NCBI GenBank assembly: GCA_018257865.1
Contig: JAEUBA010000194.1
Coordinates: 1 to 28,055 of the forward strand
DNA from: Stereocaulon alpinum
Taxonomy: Eukaryota; Ascomycota; Lecanoromycetes; Lecanorales; Stereocaulaceae
DNA length: 28,055 nucleotides
Direction: 5' to 3'
Part shown: positions 11,948 to 21,629 of the stretch, in pieces
How positions within the stretch are numbered: the stretch's first letter is position 1
Layout: each line of letters begins with the position of its first letter
Position numbers and translations under genes: made by a program
The notes under the pieces: generated by a model
Told to the model about the DNA's origin: nothing
Seen by the model: the letters and a program-made list of their open reading frames with translations, nothing else
The model's database searches: none

Positions 11948-11956
11948 AAGTATACT
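11948..11956. repeat. Target-site duplication, left copy (SINE-like element)
   Basis: AAGTATACT, identical to 12178-12186. Removing one copy and the insert restores a continuous frame in the helicase pseudogene: NLTNKYT joined to IPPIRNLEKPI. Confidence 0.75.
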
Positions 11957-12177
11957 TACCGGTGTTAAGGAGGCCTAGGGTATGATCCCTAGACCAAAAG
12001 CAATTGTATCGTCAAGGATAAGCGGGAGTTTTTATCTAGGCACTATACTATAGTTTCTCTTACGGCTAGGAAAGGCACACTACGTATACTATCTACTAGT
12101 TTCACAAATAATATAATAGAACACCCTTATTAGTATATATAGATACTAGAATAGGCGTATAAACCAATCAATCAATC
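11957..12177 (+). mobile_element. 221-bp SINE-like (or chimeric retrocopy) element with LINE-derived 3' tail
   Basis: A short insert flanked by a 9-bp duplication. The last 80 or so bases (about 12097-12177) match the 3' end of the LINEs here, including the former ORF2 stop region and the (AATC)n tail. The first 140 bases match nothing else in the window. The head has a stem GGCCTAGGG/CCCTAGACC with a 6-base loop (11973-11996), a block GGCCTAGGGTATGAT resembling a tRNA D-arm/box A, and a 5' end that overlaps ATACTTACC, the start of U1 snRNA. No clear B box was found. CA and TG dinucleotides are frequent, so it largely escaped RIP, as expected for a repeat of this size. Sharing a 3' tail with a LINE is the hallmark of SINEs and of chimeric retrocopies moved by that LINE. 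Confidence 0.72.
11973..11996 (+). other. Stem-loop in the head of the SINE-like element
   Basis: Nine-base arms with one mismatch enclose the loop TATGAT. It may reflect structure of the RNA gene from which the head derives. Confidence 0.55.
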
Positions 12178-12186
12178 AAGTATACT
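12178..12186. repeat. Target-site duplication, right copy (SINE-like element)
   Basis: AAGTATACT immediately follows the (AATC)n tail and equals 11948-11956. A further partial copy, GTATACTAT, lies inside the element at 12084-12092 and is an alternative, shorter boundary. Confidence 0.75.
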
Positions 12187-15100
12187 ATTCCGCCTATTAG
12201 GAATCTAGAGAAGCCTATAGATATTAGCTCCTATAAGGATAGTAGTAGTAGTATAAATTATAAGGAAAAGAATAATAGAGAGGAGAGGGATTTAATAGAT
12301 AAGGATAAGTAGAAGGTATTATAGATTAATAAGGTCTATATAGGTAGGATACTAAGGTTATATAATATTAAGATAGGTATAGTAATAAATACTAGAGTAG
12401 CTACTAAAGATCTAGAGGCTTTAGAGTAGGGGGATTAGGATAAGATATAAGTATTTTAACCTCTACCTTCTTATTTACTCGCTACTAAATACCACCCTAG
12501 CGTTAATATAACTAAAGTTAAAAACCGACTATAATAGTTAGATACTATATAGTAGTATATAGAATTATTATTCTAGCTTGAGGAGGGAAATAAATCTATT
12601 AATAATACCTAAACCCTCTAAGGGCTATTATCTATAGTAGACCTAAAAGGCTAGATAATAAAGATTAAACCCTATATCTATTAGCTATATTATACTACTT
12701 AGATATAGCGGAAGGCGTACTAGTAAGGGGGGGGTATAAATAGGGATAATCCTAAATTTGGAAAGGTCTATATCTATTTAATTCCTAGCTTTTAAGAGAA
12801 CCTGCTAACGTCTAACTTAAACTAAATACTTATAATTTTTATTATATATATCCTTAAGCGCTAACTCTTATTATAATAGCGTAAGGTATTTAAAATATAT
12901 TATAAGGGTTATTAAAATCTTAAATAATTTAAAGTGTTAACCTATTCTAATAAGTATCTACCCCCCTTAAAGTTAAAGGTATAGAGCGGTAATACTATAT
13001 ATCCCTCTACTAACTAATAGGATATTAGTTATCTATATATTAATAAAAGCGCCGCCTTTTTAATTAGATTAGTAAAGAAAGGGTTCGTTCTAGTTATTAT
13101 ACTAGCTAAAGTCGTCGGGAACTAGCTAAGGGAATAGTTTAAAATAATTAATATATAATATCTAATATTAAAGCTACGGTATATCTATACTTATATAGGT
13201 AAAACCTATAATAATATTAATAAAGAGATTATATAAAAAGTATATTATAGAAGTACTATAAGACCCTTAGGGTTTATCTCTATATAACTATAATTTCTAT
13301 ATTAGCTAAATTTTTATTAACGAGTTCTATAAGATACGAACCCTTAATAAAGAGTATCCTAAGATAGTCTTAGGTATTAAGAACGAAATTAATACCTAAG
13401 TTCTTACTAAAATACTAGAGGATAAATTAAATAATACTTATATAGATAATTAGCGTATAAGTCTATATAGGATATTTTTACCTTAAGTATAGGGTTTTTC
13501 TACTATACCTTAGATATACGACCTAGGTAACTACGTAGCTATAATCTATATAATTAAATAGCTATAGTAGGAGGATTATAAGGATTATTAATATCTAACT
13601 TATATTAAAGTTAAGGCTATTAGAAAAACGATAGCTAGCTACCGAAAGCGAAAGAATCTAATTAATAAGAGCAAGAATAATAAGAATATTATAGATATAA
13701 AGGCTATCCTAAACTCTATTAAAATTAAGTAGACGCTTATAACTAGAGATATTAAAGGGATTACTAAGCTTATTAAGCTACCTTTATATAAGGTTTATTA
13801 TATTATATACTTCCTAAATCTAAAGTAAAAGGTAGCTCTTTACGCTAAGGACTAGAGGATCTAAGATATAGTAAAAGCTAAATATACTAAAGAATACTTA
13901 CTTACTTATACTACTAGTAAGGAGATACCTACGCTAATAATTAATAATTACTTTAAATATACCTATAAGCTATATACTACTACTATTATCCTAAGTCTTC
14001 TAAAATTCTCTTAGCGTAACTACCTTAGTCTTACTTAGGTTAAGCTTAAAGGTAGGGCTTTATATAATAATAGTAAGGGTCGTACGGATTTTATAGAGTT
14101 AGCTAGCCTAATATAGAATTAGGCTAAGATACTGCTAGATAGTATATATACTAAATATATTAATAAACTTACCGCTAATATACTAAAGTTAGTAAAACTT
14201 AAAGAGTTAATTAAAGAAACTAGTTATATTTACTAGCTCTCCTATTATTATATATATTTTAGTAGTAATAAGTCTATATCTCCTCCGCTATTCCGCCTTA
14301 ACTATATACTAACCTTATTCTAGTAGTTTAAAAAGTATTTTCCTAATAAATAGCTATAGTATAGCTTAACCGTACCTCCTAAAAAGCGAAATAAATTATA
14401 TATATAGCTATTTTAAGAAGAGGATAATAAGCGCTTTCTTATCTCTACGAAATATATCCTTAGAACTAGTATTACCCTAACCTATATATTTAGAAGTATA
14501 AATATAGATATAGACTAGATATAATTTTATAATATTTAGTATAATAGGCGGGTAGTTTAGCTATCTTAGCGAAATTTAAAGATATATAACTACTACTTTA
14601 TTATAGATAATATAGATAGAGTAGATTAGAAGGTATTATTTAAATAGAGTAGAGATAATATAATAAGGGGATAGGTGTATAAGTAAGCTAAATAATAAAG
14701 ATTAGCTAGATATCTAAAAAAGGTTACTAAAAGCTAGTATAAGAATAAATTTTTACTATTATATCTTATATTCCCTATAAGGTTAGTAAACCTAAAAGAA
14801 GACTTTATAGCTCTATTAATATCTAAAGCCTATATTAAGCCTAAGTAATTTAATAGTATAAAGCTGCTTATTAAAGATCTACCGCCTCTATTACTAGTTT
14901 TTAATCTAAAGCGGAAGCGGCCTTTAGCTCTAATAAGCGAGCTCTATTATCCTAATTAGGTTATATCTAATTAAGGGTATTATAACTATAAATAATAGCG
15001 CTAATAGTATAGGAAGGAGGAGGCGCTATATATAAAGAACTATATAGGAGTATAGACTAGTACTAATACTATATAGGTAAGAATAGGTAATATAGATATA

Positions 15101-15283
15101 ACTTTAGTATAAGGTTTAAAGTAATAGGAGCCTTTTAGTAAGCTTAGTTTTACGAGCGCTATATTAGCTAGTAAAGGAAAGAATAATATATATATTAATA
15201 AAATATTATTTATTATTAACTTAGACGCTCTAATTTAGGAGTTAGGGTCTAAATATAAGCTAAGCGTAAGCTATTTAATTTAT

Positions 15284-15611
15284 TAAATAAAGGGGGATAG
15301 CTACTTAAAAGTTAAGTAGCTAGGCCTATACTTAATATAGATATTATATAGGGAATAGCCTCCTATAAGTTAAATAATATAAAGTATTAGATACTATTCG
15401 AGTTAGGTAACTCTTAATATTAAGTCGAATAGTACTTAATATACTTATAAATAAAGGGGGAAATTTATTTAAAAGTTAAGTAGCTAGGCCTACGCTTAAT
15501 ATAGATACTGTATAGGGAATAGCCTCCTATAAGTCGAATAATATTAAGTATTAGATACTATTTAAGTCGGGTAACTCTTAATATTAAGTCGAATAGTACT
15601 TAATATACTTA
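15284..15611. repeat. Two tandem 164-bp repeat units
   Basis: AGGGGG at 15291 and 15455 marks equal points of two units that stay aligned to about 15611. Differences are mostly C/T and G/A, so the duplication came before some of the RIP. Each unit contains TACTATTCGA with its inverse TCGAATAGTA about 24 bases away, and the perfect palindrome CTTAATATTAAG (15413-15424 in the first). The units follow the end of the helicase frame and could be its 3' region or the terminal region of a transposon. Confidence 0.8.
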
Positions 15612-15769
15612 GTATTTAAGTTAGATATTACTTATTATACGCTAATCCTAAGTAGGCCTAGTAGTTTAGAATTATTCTTTATATATTCTATATTACCCTT
15701 TTAATCCTTTCTAATATACCTATCTCTTACTACTAACGTATTAGTCGATACTCTATCTTATATATATAT
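15612..15769. other. Short AT-rich stretch, nothing recognised
   Basis: No motif or coherent frame was identified between the tandem repeats and the following decayed frame. Confidence 0.35.
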
Positions 15770-16127
15770 ACCTACTATAGAATACCGGTATAAGGCGCTA
15801 GCTATCGCCGCCGCTATTTCCCCCTCCTCTTAAGCCTCTTTACCTTCTACTAAATTCTATAATAATACTAACCCTAGGAATTAGATAGTCTTAGTTATTT
15901 CGTATAGCCTTATAGTCGAATAGGCCTATTATAAGAAGATTCGAATAGTATTAAAGAAAGAGATAGAAAGGAGATATATTATTAGTATATCCTTAGGGAT
16001 ACCGGAGAACTAGGCTAAACTTAGTAAGGCCTTATAGTAGCTAGAAATAGTATTCCCCTCTATTTTTATACCTATAATCCCCTAATACTAGCTAGAGAGT
16101 TATAAATTAGGTATAGCTAAAAAGATT
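15770..16127 (+). pseudogene. Unrecognised decayed frame, split by two LINE insertions
   Basis: A plus-strand frame reads EYRYKALAIAAAISPSS at its start and contains RRYIISISLGIPEN and SYKLGIAKKI near its right end. Stops are TAA/TAG only. If both full-length LINEs and one copy of each target duplication are removed, the frame continues through 21564-21585 and 27031-27065 and stays in phase with ORF1 of the LINE at 27066. I do not recognise the protein. Some Ala/Ser-rich composition near the start and Lys/Arg/Glu-rich segments later are all that can be seen. Confidence 0.4.
16115..16127. repeat. Target-site duplication of LINE copy D, 3' side
   Basis: AGCTAAAAAGATT, a perfect 13-bp match to 21551-21563. 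It abuts the (AATC)n tail of copy D. Confidence 0.88.
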
Positions 16128-16172
16128 GATTTGATTGATTGATTTATACGCCTATTCTAGTATCTATATATA

Positions 16173-19100
16173 CTAATAAGGGTGTTCTCTTATATTATTA
16201 GGAAATCTAGGGGGGTTAAAGGCCCTCTAGATATAAAAGAAACCTTTCTAGAGTCGCCCCTTCTAGCTAAAAACTTTCGCTTATTAGCTTACTTATTATT
16301 CTACTCTACCTATCTAACCTTACTGCTAGGCTCTATAATACTAGTAATAATAATCTCCGTTACCCTAATAGGCCCTATAATACTTTAGTAGCTCCGCCGC
16401 CTTTAGCTTCTACTTATACTTAGGCTTCTTTATCTTTAGGGTTTTTATTACCGGTTCTACTTTAATAGGGAGTTTAGACTAGGAGAGCTATTCCTTAGTA
16501 AGTTAATATTATATTAGAAATCCTAACCTAACTAGCTATCTTATAGCTACTCTTATACTAATAACCTTAGCTAGTATAATCCTAATATTATAAGTCTCTA
16601 CCTCTTTAATAAGCTCCCTTTAAGTATTACTAAGCTTTAGGTAGTATAGGAGAATATATTTTATATCTTAATTTCTCTATCTATAACTATAGTAGGTACT
16701 GCGGACCCCTAGTACCCTCGCTTTATAAAGGAAGTAGTTAAACTTATTCTTTCTACTTTAGAGTTAGACTACTATCGAGCTTTCTACCTTCCTAAGCTTT
16801 AGGTAGTAGTTATACCTTTCTCTAAATAATAGTTTATTCTATATAGGTATATAAGAGTACTTAGGGATAGTATCTTTATATACCTCCTATTACTTAATCT
16901 ACTTTACTATTACCTAGCCTTATATCTTCTTAGCTAAGATACCTACGTCTTAATACTCCTTAATATCTATTTTTAGGTTATACTAATATACCTTCCTCCT
17001 TATTATTATTACCGCTTAATCCTAATCCTTTACCTTAAGCTCCTATAGGGCCTATTCTTCCTTTTCTAGTAATAGGGTTAGGCGTATTAGGCGCGCCCTT
17101 CCTCTCCTTCCCTATAGTCTCCTACGGATTAAGCGGTTACCTTTAATTATTAAGGGGTATACTCCCCTTAGTGCCTAGTATCTTATAACTAAGGCGTTTA
17201 AATAGGTTTAGATAAGTATAATAACTACTTCCGCTTCTAAAACCTAGACTAGTATTACCTTATATACTCTAAGTACTATCTATAGGTAGTTATTCTATAT
17301 TATCGCGAGCGTCTTAATATACTTTTCTATAGCTCCTTACCCCCTAGTAGGGGTATACTATATTAGAGTAGCGAATATAAGTATAGGCCTTACTACTATA
17401 TTATATACCTTCCTATACTTCTTAAATATAACTCCCTAAGTTAATCCTACTAGGTACTTAATCGCCTAAGCTTAAGTAGCGGCCTTTACTTTTACTTACG
17501 CTATATATAGGCCCTAGCGGAGTTTAGTATTAATATATAACCCTAAGACCCTAATACTCGCTTCTAGCTTAACCTCTATATTACTAAATTATACCGTCTC
17601 CTTTATATTAAACCTTTTAGGGGCGTATAATAGATATACTAGTTTATACTTCTAAGGCGCGAATATTACCCCGTATATTTTCGCCTATATTTAGTAGAGC
17701 TTATAGGCCTATTCTAGCTACCTATAGTTCGTTTCCGTTATCTTACTATATACTAGTAGGTATATATTATCTACGAATCCTCCTACCTATACTAAGATCT
17801 TTACCTTTAAGTATACTTTAATTAGTAGTATATTAAAGAAGAGGAATAGGATTAGTAATATTAGTAATCTTTATAGGATCCCTATTTCTACTACCTTAAC
17901 TAAACTAGTCCTACCCCCTAAGGTTATTAATATCGCTTTATCCTTAAGGAAGCTTATAGTCTATTAGATAATCCCCTTAGGGATTCCTTTTATCCTTAAG
18001 TTATAGAGTAGCCTTTTATAGGATATATTATTAAATACTCCTACTATATCTAATAATAGTAAACTCGCTATATTATTCTTACCTTAGTTTTATATTATAT
18101 AAATTAAGTCTATAATAGTCTTTAGGGCTATTTCTACTAAATATCTCTTCCTACCTCCTATTTAATATTTTAGGAGTAGGTAATTTACTTCAGCTATTCC
18201 GCTAAGTCGTTTTACTATTACTATCTCTAATACTTTCCTAAGTATATCTAGTAGTATAATAGGTTAATAGGCCTTAGACTTAGAGTAATTAGTCTTCTTT
18301 AGCTTCTTTAGTATTACTATATTCGCTTTATAGAACTTCTTTAGGTAGTATCTATAATCTAAGTACGCTTAAAATACCCTTTAAAAGGTCTCCCCTATTT
18401 CTATATATACTACTCTTAGGAACCTATTTAGGATCCCTAAAATCCTTAGGGCTTTATCTACTACTAAGTACTAAATTATATCCCTTACCTCCTTTATAGT
18501 AATCTCGCTATCTATTATAATAGGCTTTAAGTAATTAGCCCCCTTAATATCTATTAGGTCTACTAGGGGTAGAGGTAGGAAGAGGACCCTCCTTAAGGCC
18601 TCTACCTTCTCTTTAAAGTCTATCGCTTTATTCCCGTTCCCGTCTTTAATAGCTAGGAATTATAGTAGCTCTTTAAGGTATATACTCCTTTCCCTTCCCT
18701 ACTTAATAAGTTACTATACTCCTCCTAGCTTTAGTAATACTTTATAGACCCCCTCTTAAAAAGCTATTATCTTAGTCTTTTATAAGATAGTAACCTTTTT
18801 CCTTTTAGTTTAGTAGAGAGCCTCCTTAGTCTATATATTTCTACTATAGTAGTAGGCCTTAAGCGCTACCTATAATACCTTAATAACTCTTATATATACC
18901 CTATTCTAGTATAGTTTAGCTCCGGCGTAGGGTTCCTTAAATAGGATAGTATTCTCTACTACCTTCTATAGCGCAGCTATAAGCTTATTAATATATAGGT
19001 TAATCGCTTCCTCTAAGTCTAATAAGTATCTGCCTATAACCTTATTTAGGATCCTTACGTATTTCCGGATCTCTTTATTAGTTACCTCTATCTCTATCCT

Positions 19101-20003
19101 TTTCTAAGCTCTCTTTTAGTATACCTAGCGCTTACTATAAGTCTATTCTAGCTCTATTATAATTAGTATATAATCTAACCCTATATTAAGGTCTTCTCTT
19201 ACTCTATACTTCGCTATTATATTATATACGCCTTTAGTTAGAAATATAAGGTTAATAGCGCTCTCTAAGCCCCTACTTTACTATATAACTAACTTCTCTA
19301 GTAGTTTAAGGATTATCCCCTTCTTTCCTACTACTTCTAGTAGCCTATCTACTATTATATAGTATATAGCTCGTCCTAGGTTATTCTATTAGGGGTAGTA
19401 TAGGTTAAAATCCCCTACTATAATATATTTACCTTCGCTTTCTAAGGCCTCCTTTAGCCTTAGGATAGTTATAAGGCTATCTATTAATATATAGCTTACT
19501 AGCGAAGGGTTATAGATATTATATACTTATACCCTCTCTACTATTAGCTCCTTAGTATTTTCGTCCTTAGTATTAGTATTATTTTAGGTTCTCTTAGTCT
19601 AGATTTATAATAAGTATAAGTTACCCTCCTAGTACTCTACCCTCTAGTCGTTAGGATCTATCCTTTTATTTATATAAAAGTATATTCTAGCCTTTAGGTC
19701 TCCCCTATAGGCTAAGTAGAACCTACTTATACTTATATTATATAAGGTTCTATTTATTAGGTTATATACTAGCTTTTAAATCGCTAATACGTCTATATCT
19801 TTTATATCTTTATTTTTAAGAAGTAGTACTATTACTATATCCTTCTTCCTCTATATATTATACTATAGTATTTTTAGGTAGGGTATATTCCTTATTAGGT
19901 AAGGGCCGCTTAGATATTCTCCTATATTTAGGTAGTCTTAGTAGTCTTTACTACTCCTAAAGTCTATTTAAGGGTATTTATTAGACTAATCCTCTCTATA
20001 GAT
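16173..20003 (-). pseudogene. LINE ORF2 of copy D (endonuclease-reverse transcriptase), dead
   Basis: Colinear with ORF2 of copy E: APE-type endonuclease, reverse transcriptase (catalytic box at about 17767-17779, reading FVDN), and the Cys-rich C-terminal domain ending at the TAG at 16173-16175. In-frame stops are much denser than in E. The start is approximate: the frame is open past the end of ORF1 in another phase and no start codon survives. No RNase H domain was recognised between the thumb and the C-terminal domain. Confidence 0.82.
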
Positions 20004-20017
20004 AGGGGCTATTACCC

Positions 20018-21529
20018 TTATTCCGCTTTAGAGAGGGTTATTAGTTATCCCCTCTTTACTACCTCCTTAGTTCCTTTTTAAGGCTTATTTATTATATCCT
20101 CTAAAGCCTTCCTCTTCCCTTTAGAGATTACTTTATACTACTCTTTTAAGCTAGTCCTTTTTAGTATTATTAGTATAAGCCCTACTAAGTATTACTTTAA
20201 GGTCTCTTTAAAGTATTTTAGCTTATACTTAATTCTTTACTTAGCCTTAGTATTCTCTTTTTATTAGATTAAGTAGGTTTTACTCTATACTAAGTACTCC
20301 CCTTTATATACTATATACTTAGGCTTACTACTAGCTCTTTCTATATAATTATTAGTTATATAGTTTTAGGCGTATATCTTATAGTAGGTAGAGTATTTAT
20401 ACGCTTTAGTAATATATCTATACCTATAGTAGTTAAAGTATTACTTAGGGGTAGCTTCTCTTTTTTAGTAATTATAGAAGAGGAGGTTATTCTCTACTAC
20501 TATCCCCTTTATAATAAGCTAGTTCGCTACCTTTAGGCTTAAGACCTTAATTATTAGTATAGAGAATCTCTTCTCCCTCCTAAGTATATCTAGCTTTAAT
20601 ATAAATATAGGCTATTTAGCTTTTATTATCTTTAACTCTAAGTAAAGCTTCCTATTATTTTTCCTTAAGGTTTTAAAGATCCCCTATTAGTCTTTTATAT
20701 CTATTATCTTTTCTACTCTATAAATTACTACTATTACTATCTTTTAAAGGACTCTTATTAACCTATAGAGTCTCCTTATTTACTTATTATCCTTTTCTAA
20801 CTCCTCCCTAGCCTTTACTAAGGCTATCTAAAGAATAATATCCCCCCCTATAATCCTCCTTACTATAATAATCTCCCTAGCTACTCCCCCTACTCCCCTA
20901 AATATTTATACTAGTTAGGGAAGAGTTACTATAGCTATCTATATCTTTTCGCTAGTATTATTAATCCTAACTATTACCTACTTCACTTTCTTAATATCTT
21001 CTACCTTAGGTATAGCTAAGTAGATAGTATTTTAGCCCCTTTAGGCTATATAGGCTATATCCGCCTAGCTATTATTTACCCTTTTAGTTAGGTAGTCTTT
21101 ACGCGTTAGTTAGCTATAATACTCCTTTATAGTATATCTTTTAGCGGTATTCTCCTATATATACTCTATAATCCTTTCTACTATATTCTAGAAGAAGCCT
21201 TATATAGTTTTATTTATATTTATTTATAGTATCCCCTAGACCTTCTCTATAAACTTTAGTAATACCTATTCTATAGCCTTTATATACTATATTCTTTCTT
21301 TAATTCTTTCCCTATCTTAAGGGCCTTATAGATCTTTAGTAGGTTTCTACTATTATCGCTATTACCTTATTATTATATTAGGACGCGTTCCTTATCTACC
21401 TTTACTACTAATACCTCCCTTCTCTCCTCCCCCCCTATCTTATATTATTTTACTAGGTTTATAACCTAGTATAATCGCTCGTCTAGCCTAGTAGGCCTAT
21501 TCGCCTATTATACTCGTTATTATTACTAT
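20018..21529 (-). pseudogene. LINE ORF1 of copy D (gag-like, CCHC knuckles), dead
   Basis: The 504-codon frame, same length as in copy E, begins at an ATG turned into ATA at 21527-21529. Cys residues of the zinc knuckles near 20350-20500 have become Tyr. It would have encoded the RNA-binding protein of the retrotransposition particle. Confidence 0.75.
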
Positions 21530-21550
21530 CCCTTCCTCCTAGGTAGTATT

Positions 21551-21563
21551 AGCTAAAAAGATT
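21551..21563. repeat. Target-site duplication of LINE copy D, 5' side
   Basis: AGCTAAAAAGATT, identical to 16115-16127. Confidence 0.88.
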
Positions 21564-21572
21564 AATAATACT

Positions 21573-21585
21573 TATAATTACTATT
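21573..21585. repeat. Target-site duplication of LINE copy E, 3' side
   Basis: TATAATTACTATT, a perfect 13-bp match to 27018-27030. It directly precedes the tail of copy E and lies only 9 bases from the target duplication of copy D. Confidence 0.85.
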
Positions 21586-21629
21586 GATTGATTGATTGAT
21601 TTATACGCCTATTCTAGTATCTATATATA

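Larger units (their letters stand above)
10803..15282 (+). pseudogene. SNF2-like (SF2) helicase pseudogene, copy 2
   Basis: A long plus-strand frame that reads coherently if TAG/TAA are taken as former Gln or Trp. The segment before about 12.2 kb is the part duplicated in copy 1. At 12745-12768 a decayed Walker A reads DNPKFGKV, near the GFGKT form of fungal SNF2 proteins, preceded by an L-KPYQ-like segment at about 12660. Motif II is at 13319-13330 and reads NEFY, expected DEFH after reversing RIP-type changes. Around 14430-14580 are a motif V-like ISTKYIL-TS-TLT stretch and a motif VI-like YNRRVV-LSQ. Walker A and motif II lie in different frames, so there is an indel or intron between 13.1 and 13.3 kb. 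SNF2 proteins are ATP-driven DNA translocases; the specific role here is unknown. A 221-bp element interrupts the frame at 11957. Confidence 0.62.
16128..21550 (-). mobile_element. LINE copy D: full-length, heavily RIP-mutated
   Basis: A complete 5.4-kb minus-strand element bounded by 13-bp duplications. It runs from the tail (16128-16142, GATTGATT repeats on the plus strand) to about 20 bases upstream of the ORF1 start at 21529. Spacing between ORF1 start, ORF1 stop and ORF2 stop is identical to copy E (1512 and 3845 bases), so the two differ almost wholly by substitutions. Those differences are overwhelmingly C to T and G to A relative to E, for example TTACATTATT in E against TTATATTATT here at about 16190. 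It is therefore older or was exposed to RIP longer. Confidence 0.92.

Noticed and set aside
11970..12000. A complete tRNA gene in the SINE head
   Set aside because: Only a D-arm-like block is present. There is no anticodon arm at the right distance and no TTCRA-type B box.
12084..12092. Shorter insertion model: an 87-bp truncated LINE bounded by GTATACTAT at 12084 and 12180
   Set aside because: Possible, but it leaves the RIP-free bases 11957-12083 unexplained and does not restore the helicase frame. The 9-bp duplication at 11948/12178 restores it exactly.
3790..16127. LTR retrotransposon
   Set aside because: No long terminal direct repeats, primer-binding site or integrase-like motif was noticed; the visible motifs fit helicase and Plavaka transposase instead.
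16182..16388. Open frame of 68 codons on the plus strand, with a related 71-codon frame at 21633-21848
   Set aside because: Both lie antisense to the C-terminal end of LINE ORF2 in copies D and E. Their similarity comes from the two copies being homologous, and RIP leaves the antisense frame free of stops by chance. The hydrophobic look is a by-product of base composition.
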